Part shown: one piece after another, positions 1-9,786 of the stretch | How the letters are laid out: every line of letters starts with the position of its first letter | Numbering within the stretch: the first letter of the stretch is position 1 | NCBI GenBank assembly: GCA_902776935.1 | Contig: CACYRS010000032.1 | Location: 1-64,000, forward strand | Direction of reading: 5' to 3' | DNA: 64,000 bases | From: an uncultured Prevotellaceae bacterium | GTDB lineage: Bacteria; Bacteroidota; Bacteroidia; Bacteroidales; Bacteroidaceae | The notes under the pieces: model-generated | What the model saw: the letters and a program-made list of their open reading frames with translations, nothing else | The model's database searches: none | What the model was told of the DNA's origin: nothing | Position numbers and translations under genes: made by a program

Positions 1-10
1 GAAATATTCG

Positions 11-18
11 TACCTTTG
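11..18 (+). promoter_or_regulatory. -7 promoter box of the HU-like remnant
   Basis: TACCTTTG matches the Bacteroidetes -7 consensus TAnnTTTG. The surrounding bases (CGTACCTTTGCAT, then GTCAAA) resemble the box at 61859. The -33 element would lie at or before the window edge, so it cannot be judged. Confidence 0.6.
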
Positions 19-156
19 CATTGTCAAAGAAAAAAGGCGAAATTTGCGGCCTAACTAGGGAACAAAAATTATCAAGCGCGCGGATAAGTGTTTCATAGGC
101 AAAGCCAAAAACGGAGTCTGATTCGGAGGCAGTAAAAAAGTAAGACGATCTATTAA

Positions 157-330
157 CAATTTAAAGAAGCGTGCTGGGATGCAGCCGGAGAGGTTATCAA
201 GGCATGGGCAACTGAAGGTCACTCTGTGACACTGCCAGGACTGGGAACCATGCGTTTCGGACTCCGCATCGCAACAGCAATTCTAACAGCCCTCGGAGCA
301 ACATCCTGTCTAGGACTTGGCAATCTTTAA
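157..330 (+). pseudogene. HU-like DNA-binding protein remnant fused to a smalltalk-like tail
   Basis: An open frame without a normal start runs from the stop at 154 to TAA at 328. Its first part (around 166-270) reads WDAAGEVIKAW and HSVTLPGLGTMRFGLR, which resembles the middle of Bacteroidetes HU/IHF-like DNA-binding proteins. It then changes without a stop to ILTALGATSCLG, which resembles the C-terminus of the short 'smalltalk' protein often encoded right after such HU genes. I see no N-terminal half of HU and no HU C-terminus. The simplest reading is an internal deletion that removed most of the HU gene and joined it to the next small gene. The only in-frame ATG is at 250. The family names are from memory of the sequence patterns, so the identification is moderate. 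Confidence 0.5.
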
Positions 331-336
331 ATTATT

Positions 337-375
337 AAAATCTCACAGTAGGGAACACCTCATTGTGAGATTTTT
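337..375 (+). terminator. Intrinsic terminator
   Basis: AAAATCTCACA at 337-347 pairs with TGTGAGATTTTT at 364-375, with a 16-base loop that can form a small AGG/CCT inner stem. The stem ends in a T run. It closes the transcript of the HU-like remnant and separates it from the next promoter. Confidence 0.7.
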
Positions 376-400
376 CGTTAATCTTCCAAAAATCAATCGC

Positions 401-427
401 TTGTAACAAACTTTTTTTGTAACTTTG
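401..427 (+). promoter_or_regulatory. Promoter of the DUF4468-porin operon
   Basis: The -7 box TAACTTTG lies at 420-427 and a TTG that could be the -33 element at 401-403. The box ends 29 bases before the ATG at 456, the usual distance for promoters in this window. Confidence 0.65.
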
Positions 428-455
428 CAGCCAGTTATATAAAATATAAGTAATA

Positions 456-1067
456 ATGAAAAAGATATTTTTAGCAATGCTGCTGGCGATGCCACTTACC
501 ATCGCAGCACAAGACAACACCTGGGAGAGAATAGAACAGGAACCGACAACGAAGGAGAACCGTGACGCAAAATACCTCGTAGACAATGCCGTTCCGGTGG
601 TGGACGGAGTGGTTTGCTGGGAGAAAACCATCGAGGCTCCGGGCAAGACAGCAGCACAGATCTACGACATAATACTGGCTCAGATGGAGAAGATGACCAC
701 AGAGCCCAACCAGATAGCAAACAGCAACGTGGCCATCAAGAACGACGAGAAACACGAACTGGGAGCCGTCTACCACGAGTGGCTCGTGTTTAAGAGCTCA
801 GCACTGTCGCTTGACCGTACACAGATGAACTTCCAGCTCATCGTGAACTGCGCTGACGGAAAGGCTGCGCTGAAGATGAAACACATCACATACGACTACG
901 ACATGGAGCGCAAGCCGCAACACTACAAGGCAGAGGAATGGATAACAGACAAATACTGCGTGAACAAGAAACATACCAAGCTCTACCCTATCTCAGGCAA
1001 GTTCCGCAGAAAAACCATCGACCGCAAGGACTTTATATTCAATAAGTTCGAATCACTGCTTAAATAA
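456..1067 (+). CDS. DUF4468-type exported protein
   Basis: This 203-aa protein has a clear Sec signal peptide (MKKIFLAMLLAMPLTIAAQ, cleavage after about residue 18). The region around VVDGVVCWEKTIEAPGK and the following Ala-rich helix resemble the DUF4468 domain of Bacteroidetes exported proteins, whose function is unknown. The product should reach the periplasm. It is the first gene of a tight operon: the next ATG (1070) follows the stop by two bases, then comes the porin gene. The start is fixed by the signal peptide and by the promoter 29 bases upstream. The family call is from pattern recognition. No catalytic motif is visible. Confidence 0.75.
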   Translation: MKKIFLAMLLAMPLTIAAQDNTWERIEQEPTTKENRDAKYLVDNAVPVVDGVVCWEKTIEAPGKTAAQIYDIILAQMEKMTTEPNQIANSNVAIKNDEKHELGAVYHEWLVFKSSALSLDRTQMNFQLIVNCADGKAALKMKHITYDYDMERKPQHYKAEEWITDKYCVNKKHTKLYPISGKFRRKTIDRKDFIFNKFESLLK

Positions 1068-1069
1068 TA

Positions 1070-1234
1070 ATGAATAAGGACAAGATACGTAACTGGCTGA
1101 ATATCATATTTATGATAATGGCCGTGATAGGTGTAGCCTACTATCTTACCAAAGACAGGACCACTGGCACGTATATCATTCTCTTTGCCATGTGTTTTAA
1201 GATAGCAGAGTCGTCACTGCGTATGATAAAATAA
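1070..1234 (+). CDS. Small two-helix membrane protein (54 aa)
   Basis: This short frame encodes MNKDKIRNWLNIIFMIMAVI followed by a second hydrophobic stretch (YIILFAMCFKIAESSL), so it likely has two membrane helices joined by a short basic turn (TKDRTTG). It fits exactly between the DUF4468 gene (2-base gap) and the porin gene (3-base gap), which strongly suggests a translated gene of the same operon. I do not recognise a named family. It may be an inner-membrane partner or helper of its neighbours, but nothing in the sequence proves that. Confidence 0.7.
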   Translation: MNKDKIRNWLNIIFMIMAVIGVAYYLTKDRTTGTYIILFAMCFKIAESSLRMIK

Positions 1235-1237
1235 GAT

Positions 1238-3565
1238 ATGAGGAATATTCTTTCTACCCTCTTGATGCTGATGATGGTGCTGACAGAAGCCAGCGCACAG
1301 GATTCACGGACATATAACCAGATAGATGAAAACGGAAACATTACACAACGTAATGAAAACAGAAACTTCAACAAGAACAGCAACGACACCACGAAGAACA
1401 AAGAGGTGCCCAAGGGACACTTCGCATGGAAGGTGGACAGAAGGTTCGGTGACGTGATACCCAGCGACAGAGACACCATACACCACCTGTTTATGAACAC
1501 CACATTCAACTCAGGTATGTACGGAGAGTATAACCACACGGGAAACAACTACTCTGCACGACAGAGCCGTATCTTCATCAACAGAAAGGAGAACAGCTCG
1601 TTTATACTCACCGACCCATACAGCTTCTTCTGGAAAGACCCGGATGAGTTCGTGTTCATCAACACACTGTCACCATACACTCTCGTGACCTACGACAACT
1701 GCGGCGACAAACAGTTCGGAGAGGACAGGATAGACGGAAAGTTTGCCATAAACGTCAACAAGGAGCTTGGTTTCGGATTCGACCTCAACTACGACTACGC
1801 GCGAGGATACTACAGCAATCAGGGACAGGCACATTTCGACGCATCATTCTTCGCCACATACATCGGCGACAGATACCAGATGCACGCCCTGGTGAGTCTG
1901 AGACACATGAAATCAGCCGAGAACGGAGGTATCACCAACGATATCTACGTGACTCACCCGGAATCGTTAACTGACTCATACGACACCAACGAGTTTCCTA
2001 CCGTGCTGAGCGACAACTGGAACAACAGCGACAACCAGCACCTGTATCTCTCACACCGATATAACGTGGGATTCTACCGTAAGGTGCCTATGACGCCTGA
2101 GGAGATAAAGGCAAAGAAGTTTGCCGAGGAGTCGAAGAAAGAGAAAGAGGCAGAGAAGGAGAAGAAGAACCAGCCCGAGGGACGACCCAAGGACGCTGCT
2201 CCCATGGGAAGGCCAAAAGACGCAGTCATCATGGGTAAGGAACCGGGGAAGAAAGACTCGCCCGACCTAGCTGCCGACACTACGAGAATAAAGGTTGAAG
2301 GACATGCCGCCATCGACAGCCTTAACCGCGCACAGGCCATACAGGACTCCATCGACGCTACGATGAAGAAAGAGTATGTGCCGGTGACCAGCTTCATACA
2401 CACCCTCGAACTGCATAACTACAACAGGGTATATCGCGGATACAAAACACCAAACAACTACTATCTCGACAACTACTATACCAAGGGACTGGAGTTTGGC
2501 GGTGACACCATCCACGACAAGACAAAACACCTGCAGGTGAAGAACACCTTCGCCGTGGCACTGCTTGAGGGATTCAACAAATATGTGAAGGCCGGACTGA
2601 AGGCCTTCGTCACTAATGACTTCAGACAGTATAAGATGCCGGGACTCCTAGGCGACACGGTATACCAGCAGTCGTGGACGGAGAACAACGTGAGCATCGG
2701 AGCACAGCTGAACAAGACACAGGGCAAGACGCTGCACTTCAATGCCACTGCAGAGACATGGCTCATCGGAGAGGATGCAGGACAGCTGAAACTCGACTTC
2801 AGCACAGACCTAAACTTCGCACTCCTAGGAGACACCATGAGACTCAAGGCCAAGGCGATGATGCACAGACTGAACCCCGTGTTCTACCAGAGACACTATC
2901 ACTCAAAGAACCTGTGGTGGGACAACGACGACATGTCGAAGGAGACACATACAAGATTAGAAGGACTCTTCTCATACGACAAGACAAACACCAAGATACG
3001 CGTGGCGGTGGACAACATCAGCAACTATACCTACTACGGGATGAGCTACGACGCCACCACCAGCGGAAGGACAAAGATGACGGCAGGAGTGTTCCAGGAG
3101 TCAGATGCGGTGAGAGTGATGACAGCACAGCTATTCCAGAACTTCCGTCTGGGACCTCTGAACTGGGAGAATATAGTTACCTATCAGAACTCAAGCAACA
3201 ACTCCGTGCTGCCGCTGCCTACATGGAACCTCTTCACCAACCTGTACCTTAAGTTCAGGATAGCAAAGGTGCTCGATGTGGAACTCGGTGCCGACGCATC
3301 ATGGTTCACAGAGTATGAGGCTCCCGACTTCTGTCCGCAGCTGAACCAGTTTGCCGTACAGAAAAACGAGAGCAGCCGTGTGACTCTCGGAGAATATCCG
3401 TTTGTTGACGTCTATGCCAACATGAAACTTAAGGGCGTGAGATTCTTCGTGACGATGTGTAACGTGGTGAACGCAGGAGCCAACCACATGTCGTTCCTCT
3501 CACCTCACTACCCCCTCAACGGAATGGTGATGCACATGGGTGTCTCCTGGCCGTTCTTCAACTAA
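1238..3565 (+). CDS. Putative outer-membrane porin
   Basis: This 775-aa protein starts with a signal peptide (LLMLMMVLTEASAQ, cleavage near residue 20). The rest is rich in alternating aromatic and polar residues and Tyr/Asn/Asp, as in beta-barrels, and it ends in Phe-Asn (GVSWPFFN), close to the terminal aromatic typical of barrels. The N-terminal half (DPYSFFWKDPDEFVFINT) resembles the Bacteroidetes 'putative porin' family. Residues of roughly 285-345 form a charged low-complexity stretch (KKEKEAEKEKKNQPEG and a repeated GRPKDA) unlike a barrel strand, probably a long loop. It ends the operon with the DUF4468 protein and the 54-aa membrane protein. Its stop overlaps the convergent menA stop by four bases. 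Substrate unknown. Confidence 0.8.
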   Translation: MRNILSTLLMLMMVLTEASAQDSRTYNQIDENGNITQRNENRNFNKNSNDTTKNKEVPKGHFAWKVDRRFGDVIPSDRDTIHHLFMNTTFNSGMYGEYNHTGNNYSARQSRIFINRKENSSFILTDPYSFFWKDPDEFVFINTLSPYTLVTYDNCGDKQFGEDRIDGKFAINVNKELGFGFDLNYDYARGYYSNQGQAHFDASFFATYIGDRYQMHALVSLRHMKSAENGGITNDIYVTHPESLTDSYDTNEFPTVLSDNWNNSDNQHLYLSHRYNVGFYRKVPMTPEEIKAKKFAEESKKEKEAEKEKKNQPEGRPKDAAPMGRPKDAVIMGKEPGKKDSPDLAADTTRIKVEGHAAIDSLNRAQAIQDSIDATMKKEYVPVTSFIHTLELHNYNRVYRGYKTPNNYYLDNYYTKGLEFGGDTIHDKTKHLQVKNTFAVALLEGFNKYVKAGLKAFVTNDFRQYKMPGLLGDTVYQQSWTENNVSIGAQLNKTQGKTLHFNATAETWLIGEDAGQLKLDFSTDLNFALLGDTMRLKAKAMMHRLNPVFYQRHYHSKNLWWDNDDMSKETHTRLEGLFSYDKTNTKIRVAVDNISNYTYYGMSYDATTSGRTKMTAGVFQESDAVRVMTAQLFQNFRLGPLNWENIVTYQNSSNNSVLPLPTWNLFTNLYLKFRIAKVLDVELGADASWFTEYEAPDFCPQLNQFAVQKNESSRVTLGEYPFVDVYANMKLKGVRFFVTMCNVVNAGANHMSFLSPHYPLNGMVMHMGVSWPFFN

Positions 3566-4458
3566 ACGAGCAGAAGGCCAAGACTGACACAGAGTCCATA
3601 GATAAAGATATTACGCGCTGTTTCTCCTAAGCAGAGATTCAGCGCTTTTCCTTTGTCGATACGCTTGATCTTAAGATATGTGAAGATATGGAGAATGAAA
3701 TAGATGAAAGGCAGGAAGAAAGCCAGAGGATGGCCGTTCATCCAGAAGGTGAAGCCTAAGATCATGGCACCTACGCCCACACCGAGATACAGCTGAAGAC
3801 CTGCCTTGGCACCAAGACGGACGATGATGGTGTTCTTGCCTGCATCGCGGTCGGTGTCGCGATCACGGTAGTTGTTCACTATCAGCAGGGCATCGATGAC
3901 CATTCCACAGGCAACGGAGGCAAGAAACACCTGCCAGGTGACTGTGTGAAGATGGAGATAATAAGATGTGCATACAGGTACGATACCGAAGAACACCAGT
4001 ACAAGCACATCGCCTAAGCCAAGATAAGAGAAATGGGTGGTATAGAGGAAACAGGAGACGACACAGACAAGTCCGATGAGAATCATCTCAAGTCCTCCGA
4101 AGAACACTAGCGGCAGGCCTATGATACAAGCCAGACAGGTGGTGAAGGCGATGACACGTTTCATGGCATCGAGCGACACCCACCCCTGGGCACAGGCACG
4201 ACGGGGACCAAGACGGGTCTCCGTATCGTCGGTGCCGTTGGCGAAGTCGAAGAAGTCGTTGATGAAGTTGGCATCTATCTGCATCACGAAGGCAAAGAGG
4301 AAACACAGCACTGCCGCAAGCCACTGGAAAGGATGATCATCATACAGCAGGGAATCGCCCCATGCCAAAGATACTCCTATCATTACGGGAACAGCCGCTC
4401 CAGTGAGGGTCTTGGGACGGGCTGCAAGGAACCAAGCCTTGACTGAATTTTGTTTCAT
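3562..4458 (-). CDS. menA: 1,4-dihydroxy-2-naphthoate prenyltransferase (MenA)
   Basis: MenA attaches the polyprenyl tail to 1,4-dihydroxy-2-naphthoate to give demethylmenaquinone, the membrane step of menaquinone synthesis. The 298-aa protein has the UbiA-family pattern: about eight to nine membrane helices, a first Asp-rich motif NDFFDFANGTDD (residues 67-78) and a second NNYRDRDTDRDAGK (195-208), which bind the Mg2+-prenyl diphosphate. The length fits the family. The gene stands alone, divergent from the HD gene. Its stop overlaps the porin stop on the other strand. A -7 box lies 28 bases upstream of the ATG. Another UbiA prenyltransferase is possible in principle, but the motifs and length fit MenA best. 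Confidence 0.9.
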   Translation of the reverse strand: MKQNSVKAWFLAARPKTLTGAAVPVMIGVSLAWGDSLLYDDHPFQWLAAVLCFLFAFVMQIDANFINDFFDFANGTDDTETRLGPRRACAQGWVSLDAMKRVIAFTTCLACIIGLPLVFFGGLEMILIGLVCVVSCFLYTTHFSYLGLGDVLVLVFFGIVPVCTSYYLHLHTVTWQVFLASVACGMVIDALLIVNNYRDRDTDRDAGKNTIIVRLGAKAGLQLYLGVGVGAMILGFTFWMNGHPLAFFLPFIYFILHIFTYLKIKRIDKGKALNLCLGETARNIFIYGLCVSLGLLLV

Positions 4459-4485
4459 TTATCTACTTTTAACTACTTTTGTTTG

Positions 4486-4513
4486 CAAAAGTAAGGAGAA
4501 ATTTGTAAATTTG
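4486..4513. promoter_or_regulatory. Divergent promoters for menA and the HD gene
   Basis: On the minus strand TACTTTTG (complement of 4486-4493) is a -7 box 28 bases from the menA ATG. On the plus strand TAAATTTG (4506-4513) is a -7 box 22 bases from the HD gene ATG. The two boxes are only 12 bases apart, so the two polymerases probably compete. Confidence 0.6.
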
Positions 4514-4534
4514 CAAAAATTTTACTGACTTTTT

Positions 4535-5173
4535 ATGATTAACAATACACCGAGCCTGGATTTAGTCGAGTTTATTGAGACTAAGATACTACCACAGTAC
4601 GCACAGTTCGACAGTGCCCATAACATGGAGCACGTGACAAGGGTGATACGCCGTTCGCTGGCACTGGTGAAAACCACCGGTGCAGACATGAATATGGTTT
4701 ACACCATCGCAGCTTATCACGACTTGGGAATGTCGGGACCAAGGGCTGTACACCATATCACAGGAGGAAAGATACTGGCAGCAGACGTAAGACTGAAGAA
4801 ATGGTTCTCGCCAGAACAGATAAATATAATGAAGGAGGCTGTGGAGGATCACAGGGCCTCGGCAAGCAGGGCTCCGAGAAGCCTATACGGAAAGATAATA
4901 GCAGAGGCCGACAGGGATATCGACGTAGAGGTGGTTATCCGGAGAACTGTGCAGTACGGGCTGAGCAACTATCCGCAGTTAGACAAAGACGGACACTGGA
5001 AACGGTTCAAGGAGCATATGGACAACAAGTACTCTGTCAACGGATATATCAAGCTGTGGCTACCGAAGTCGCCCAACGAGAAAAACCTCAACGACCTGAG
5101 AAACCTCATCGCAGACAGAGTGAAGCTGCATGAGGCCTTCGACCGTATCTTTGCTGAAGAGACAGCTACCTGA
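4535..5173 (+). CDS. HD-domain phosphohydrolase
   Basis: This 212-aa soluble protein shows the HD metal-binding set: H29 and H33 (AHNMEH), HD at 62-63 (AAYHDLG), DH at 105-106 (EDH) and D126 (EADRD). HD proteins hydrolyse phosphate esters, often nucleotides. The substrate here cannot be told. The protein is close in layout to short HD proteins of the YedJ/phosphohydrolase kind. It has its own promoter. Its last bases overlap the end of the convergent 50-aa membrane protein gene by eight bases. Confidence 0.85.
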   Translation: MINNTPSLDLVEFIETKILPQYAQFDSAHNMEHVTRVIRRSLALVKTTGADMNMVYTIAAYHDLGMSGPRAVHHITGGKILAADVRLKKWFSPEQINIMKEAVEDHRASASRAPRSLYGKIIAEADRDIDVEVVIRRTVQYGLSNYPQLDKDGHWKRFKEHMDNKYSVNGYIKLWLPKSPNEKNLNDLRNLIADRVKLHEAFDRIFAEETAT

Positions 5174-5318
5174 GATACATCCAGTAGATATATCCCAACA
5201 CGGCAGCCAGGACGATAAGCACTATTGACTTAATGAGACACGTGGTTACCTTCTTGATAATCAGGAAGGCAACGATTATTGCCACTAAGATAAATATGTA
5301 ATATCCGATATTCTCCAT
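5166..5318 (-). CDS. Small membrane protein (50 aa)
   Basis: The minus-strand frame starts MENIGYYIFILVAIIVAFLI, then a Lys-rich turn (IKKVTT) and a second hydrophobic helix (SIVLIVLAAVLGYIYWMYL). This predicts two membrane helices with a basic cytoplasmic loop. Its ATG shares a base with the TAA of the upstream pseudouridine synthase gene (TAATG at 5316-5320), a typical sign of translational coupling, which makes this short gene credible. Its end overlaps the HD gene end by eight bases. I know no function for it. Confidence 0.7.
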   Translation of the reverse strand: MENIGYYIFILVAIIVAFLIIKKVTTCLIKSIVLIVLAAVLGYIYWMYLR

Positions 5319-6214
5319 TATTTAAAGAGTCTTTTGAATGTTGTCGGTATAGGGGTCTCAAACTCCATCGGCTCGCCAGTAACGGGATGGTGGAAACAGA
5401 GCAGCCATGCATGAAGACAAAGACGATGGATGGGGTCGTCGCCATTGCCGTATTTGTTGTCACCGCAAACGGGATGCCCCATGTCGGCAGAGTGGACGCG
5501 TATCTGATTCTTACGACCCGTCTCAAGCTTAAACTCCACAAGGCTGAGGTCGGCGGTCCTGTCGAGGACATGGTAGTGGGTTACGGCATATTTACCACCA
5601 TTGTCCACAGGGGAGGAATAGGTGACGTAGGCCTTGTTGTCCTTAAGCCAGTTGGCGATGGTGCCCTCGTCCTGCTCCATCTCGCCTGAGCATACGGCAA
5701 CATAGCGTCTGTCGTAGACAATATCATGCCAGTTATGTTCGAGTATCTGTTCGGTCTCCATATCCTTGGCATAGACCATCAGTCCGCTGGTGTCTCTGTC
5801 GAGACGATGCACCACGTGGGCGGTACACTTCTGACGCGACTTCTTGAAATAATCATCGAGGACGGTCTTCACATTCAACGAAGAGTGGCCGGCAGCCATA
5901 GAGAGGATACCATCAGCCTTCTCGACAACGATGAGCCAACGGTCCTCATAGACAATCTTCACATAACGGCTCTTGAAACCCTGCTGGTTACGCTTGGTCT
6001 TGCTCACGGCAACCTTCATGCCACGTTGAAGAGGGAAGTCGAACTGCGACACCGTCTTACCATTGACCTTAATGCCCCTACCCTGCAGAGTGGCCTTGAT
6101 CTTTGTCTTCGACTGCTGGATGTTTGCCATCAGCCACTCCAACAGAGGCATCGGCTCCTCTACGGTATAGTGATCGTACTCACCCTCACGGTTATAGCCA
6201 GAATTATATCTCAT
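5318..6214 (-). CDS. RluA-family pseudouridine synthase
   Basis: The enzyme converts chosen uridines in rRNA or tRNA to pseudouridine. The 298-aa protein has an N-terminal S4-like RNA-binding part (about residues 20-75, with ATLQGRGIKVNGK) and the catalytic domain with HRLDRDTSGLMVYAK (136-150), where D139 is the expected nucleophile, and QIRVHSADMGHPVCGD near the C-terminus. The layout resembles RluD/RluC, but the exact target base cannot be told. A promoter lies 20 bases upstream. The gene is coupled by TAATG to the 50-aa membrane protein gene downstream. Confidence 0.9.
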   Translation of the reverse strand: MRYNSGYNREGEYDHYTVEEPMPLLEWLMANIQQSKTKIKATLQGRGIKVNGKTVSQFDFPLQRGMKVAVSKTKRNQQGFKSRYVKIVYEDRWLIVVEKADGILSMAAGHSSLNVKTVLDDYFKKSRQKCTAHVVHRLDRDTSGLMVYAKDMETEQILEHNWHDIVYDRRYVAVCSGEMEQDEGTIANWLKDNKAYVTYSSPVDNGGKYAVTHYHVLDRTADLSLVEFKLETGRKNQIRVHSADMGHPVCGDNKYGNGDDPIHRLCLHAWLLCFHHPVTGEPMEFETPIPTTFKRLFK

Positions 6215-6233
6215 ACTTCTCTTATTTTGGCTG

Positions 6234-6241
6234 CAAAGTTA
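6234..6241 (-). promoter_or_regulatory. -7 box of the pseudouridine synthase gene
   Basis: The complement of 6234-6241 reads TAACTTTG, a perfect -7 consensus, 20 bases from the ATG at 6214. Confidence 0.6.
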
Positions 6242-6280
6242 CTAAATACAAGCCAATAATCCAAATATCTCCTCCAAAAA

Positions 6281-7926
<1,646 letters not shown>

Positions 7927-7990
7927 GACAGTGGCACGGAATTTGCAGTAACAACCGTAAATGGTAAATTCGTAAATTGTAAATCACATT

Positions 7991-8578
7991 ATGACAGAAA
8001 AAGATATCAACATCGAAAACGAGGAGGCTCTGAACGAGGAACCCGTAGCAGAGACTGACAAAGAGGCAGAAGCATCTGAGGACATAGAGAATTCTGAGAA
8101 TTCCAAAGAGGCTGAAGAGGAAGAGTCAGACCCACTGGAGAAAGCCCAGAAAGAGATCGAAGAGTTAAAGACCCAGCTGCTCTATAAGGTAGCTGAGTTT
8201 GACAACTATCGCAAGCGTACCCTTAAGGAGCGAGCAGAACTGATCCTTAATGGAGGAGAGAAATTCATCACTGCCATCCTGCCCATCATCGATGACATGG
8301 AGCGTGCTATAGAGAACGGCACCAAGACAGACGATCCTGAGGTGCTACGTGAAGGAATGAACCTGATTCACCAGAAATTCATCAAGACCCTCGAGGCTCA
8401 GGGTGTCAGCACTATTGAGACCGAGAATGCCGATTTCGACACCGATGTGCATGAGGCAGTAGCAATGGTTCCTGGCATGGGAGATGATAAGAAAGGTAAG
8501 GTTATCGACTGTCTGCAGAAGGGCTATAAGCTTAACGACAAGGTTATCCGCCACGCTAAGGTAGCTGTGGGACAGTAA
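7991..8578 (+). CDS. grpE: GrpE nucleotide exchange factor
   Basis: GrpE drives ADP release from DnaK. The 195-aa protein has an acidic N-terminal tail (residues 1-50, many Glu/Asp), a long coiled coil (LEKAQKEIEELKTQLLYKVA) with the family mark EFDNYRKRTLKER, and the beta domain with DVHEAVAMVPG near the C-terminus. The next gene is dnaJ, 38 bases downstream, so the pair forms a chaperone operon. dnaK is not in this window. No sigma-32 or CIRCE-like element is visible upstream. Confidence 0.95.
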   Translation: MTEKDINIENEEALNEEPVAETDKEAEASEDIENSENSKEAEEEESDPLEKAQKEIEELKTQLLYKVAEFDNYRKRTLKERAELILNGGEKFITAILPIIDDMERAIENGTKTDDPEVLREGMNLIHQKFIKTLEAQGVSTIETENADFDTDVHEAVAMVPGMGDDKKGKVIDCLQKGYKLNDKVIRHAKVAVGQ

Positions 8579-8616
8579 GAAGTGAGAAGTTAGAGGTAAG
8601 AAGTAAGAGGTAAGAT

Positions 8617-9780
8617 ATGGCACAAAAACGCGACTATTATGAGGTGCTTGGCGTCCAGAAGGGCGCATCAGAAGACGAGATCAAGAAGGCTTATCGTAAG
8701 ATAGCCATCAAATACCACCCTGACCGTAACCCCGGCGACAAGGAAGCCGAGGAGAAGTTCAAGGAGGCTGCCGAAGCATATAACGTGCTCCACGATCCGA
8801 AGTCACGTCAGCAGTATGACCAGTTCGGTTTTGCAGGACCTGGCGGTAGTGGAGGCTTCGACTTCAGCGGATTCGGAGGTGCATCAATGAATATGGACGA
8901 TATCTTCTCAATGTTCGGAGATATCTTCGGAGGTCACGGCTTCGGAGGATTCGGAGGCGGTGGACAGCGTCGTCCGCAACAGCATCGCGGCAGCGACCTG
9001 CGTCTGAAGGTAAAGCTCACCCTGGAAGAGATCAACAAGGGTGTCACCAAGAAGTTTAAGGTGCGTAAGGATATCCCATGTATACACTGTAGCGGTTCTG
9101 GAGCAGAGGCAGGAAGTGGCAAGGAGACTTGTCCTACATGTCACGGACAGGGTGTGATTACACATACCACGCAGAGCATCTTCGGTATGATGCAGCAGCA
9201 GAGCGTGTGTCCTACATGTGGTGGTGAAGGTAAGGTTATCAAGAACAAGTGTAAGCATTGTGGAGGTACCGGCATCGAGAAAGGTGAAGAGGTCGTTGAG
9301 ATAAACATCCCTGCAGGTGTTGCCGAGGGTATGGTTGTCAACGTTCCTGGAAAGGGAAATGCCGGAAAGCACAATGGTGTGAGTGGAGATATCCAGGTGT
9401 TTATCGAGGAAGAGGAAAGCGACACTTTTGTACGCGATGGTAACGACCTGATATACAACCTGTTGCTCGATTTTCCTACAGCAGCCTTGGGAGGCGATGT
9501 GGAGATACCCACCATCGAAGGAACGAAGCTGAAGGTAAAACTCGACAACGGCACTCAGCCAGGAAAGACACTCCGTCTTCGTGGAAAAGGACTCCCATCT
9601 GTTCAGGGATATGGCAACGGCAAAGGCGACCTGATGGTAAATATCAGCGTCTATGTTCCGAAGACCCTCAGTCGCGAGGAGAAGGAAGCCATCGAGAAAT
9701 TCAGGAACAGCGATAATTTCAAGGGCGACAAACAGACCCGCGACTCCATCTTCCAGCGTTTCAAGAACTATTTCAACTAA
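8617..9780 (+). CDS. dnaJ: Chaperone DnaJ
   Basis: DnaJ delivers unfolded proteins to DnaK and stimulates its ATPase. The 387-aa protein has the J domain with HPD ([16 protein letters not shown]), a Gly/Phe-rich linker (about residues 72-118), four CxxCxGxG zinc repeats ([32 protein letters not shown]), then the two C-terminal substrate-binding domains. It follows grpE in an operon. The 38-base gap is a degenerate purine-rich repeat of AAGTGAG/AAGTAAG units. Confidence 0.97.
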   Translation: MAQKRDYYEVLGVQKGASEDEIKKAYRKIAIKYHPDRNPGDKEAEEKFKEAAEAYNVLHDPKSRQQYDQFGFAGPGGSGGFDFSGFGGASMNMDDIFSMFGDIFGGHGFGGFGGGGQRRPQQHRGSDLRLKVKLTLEEINKGVTKKFKVRKDIPCIHCSGSGAEAGSGKETCPTCHGQGVITHTTQSIFGMMQQQSVCPTCGGEGKVIKNKCKHCGGTGIEKGEEVVEINIPAGVAEGMVVNVPGKGNAGKHNGVSGDIQVFIEEEESDTFVRDGNDLIYNLLLDFPTAALGGDVEIPTIEGTKLKVKLDNGTQPGKTLRLRGKGLPSVQGYGNGKGDLMVNISVYVPKTLSREEKEAIEKFRNSDNFKGDKQTRDSIFQRFKNYFN

Positions 9781-9786
9781 TCCGGG

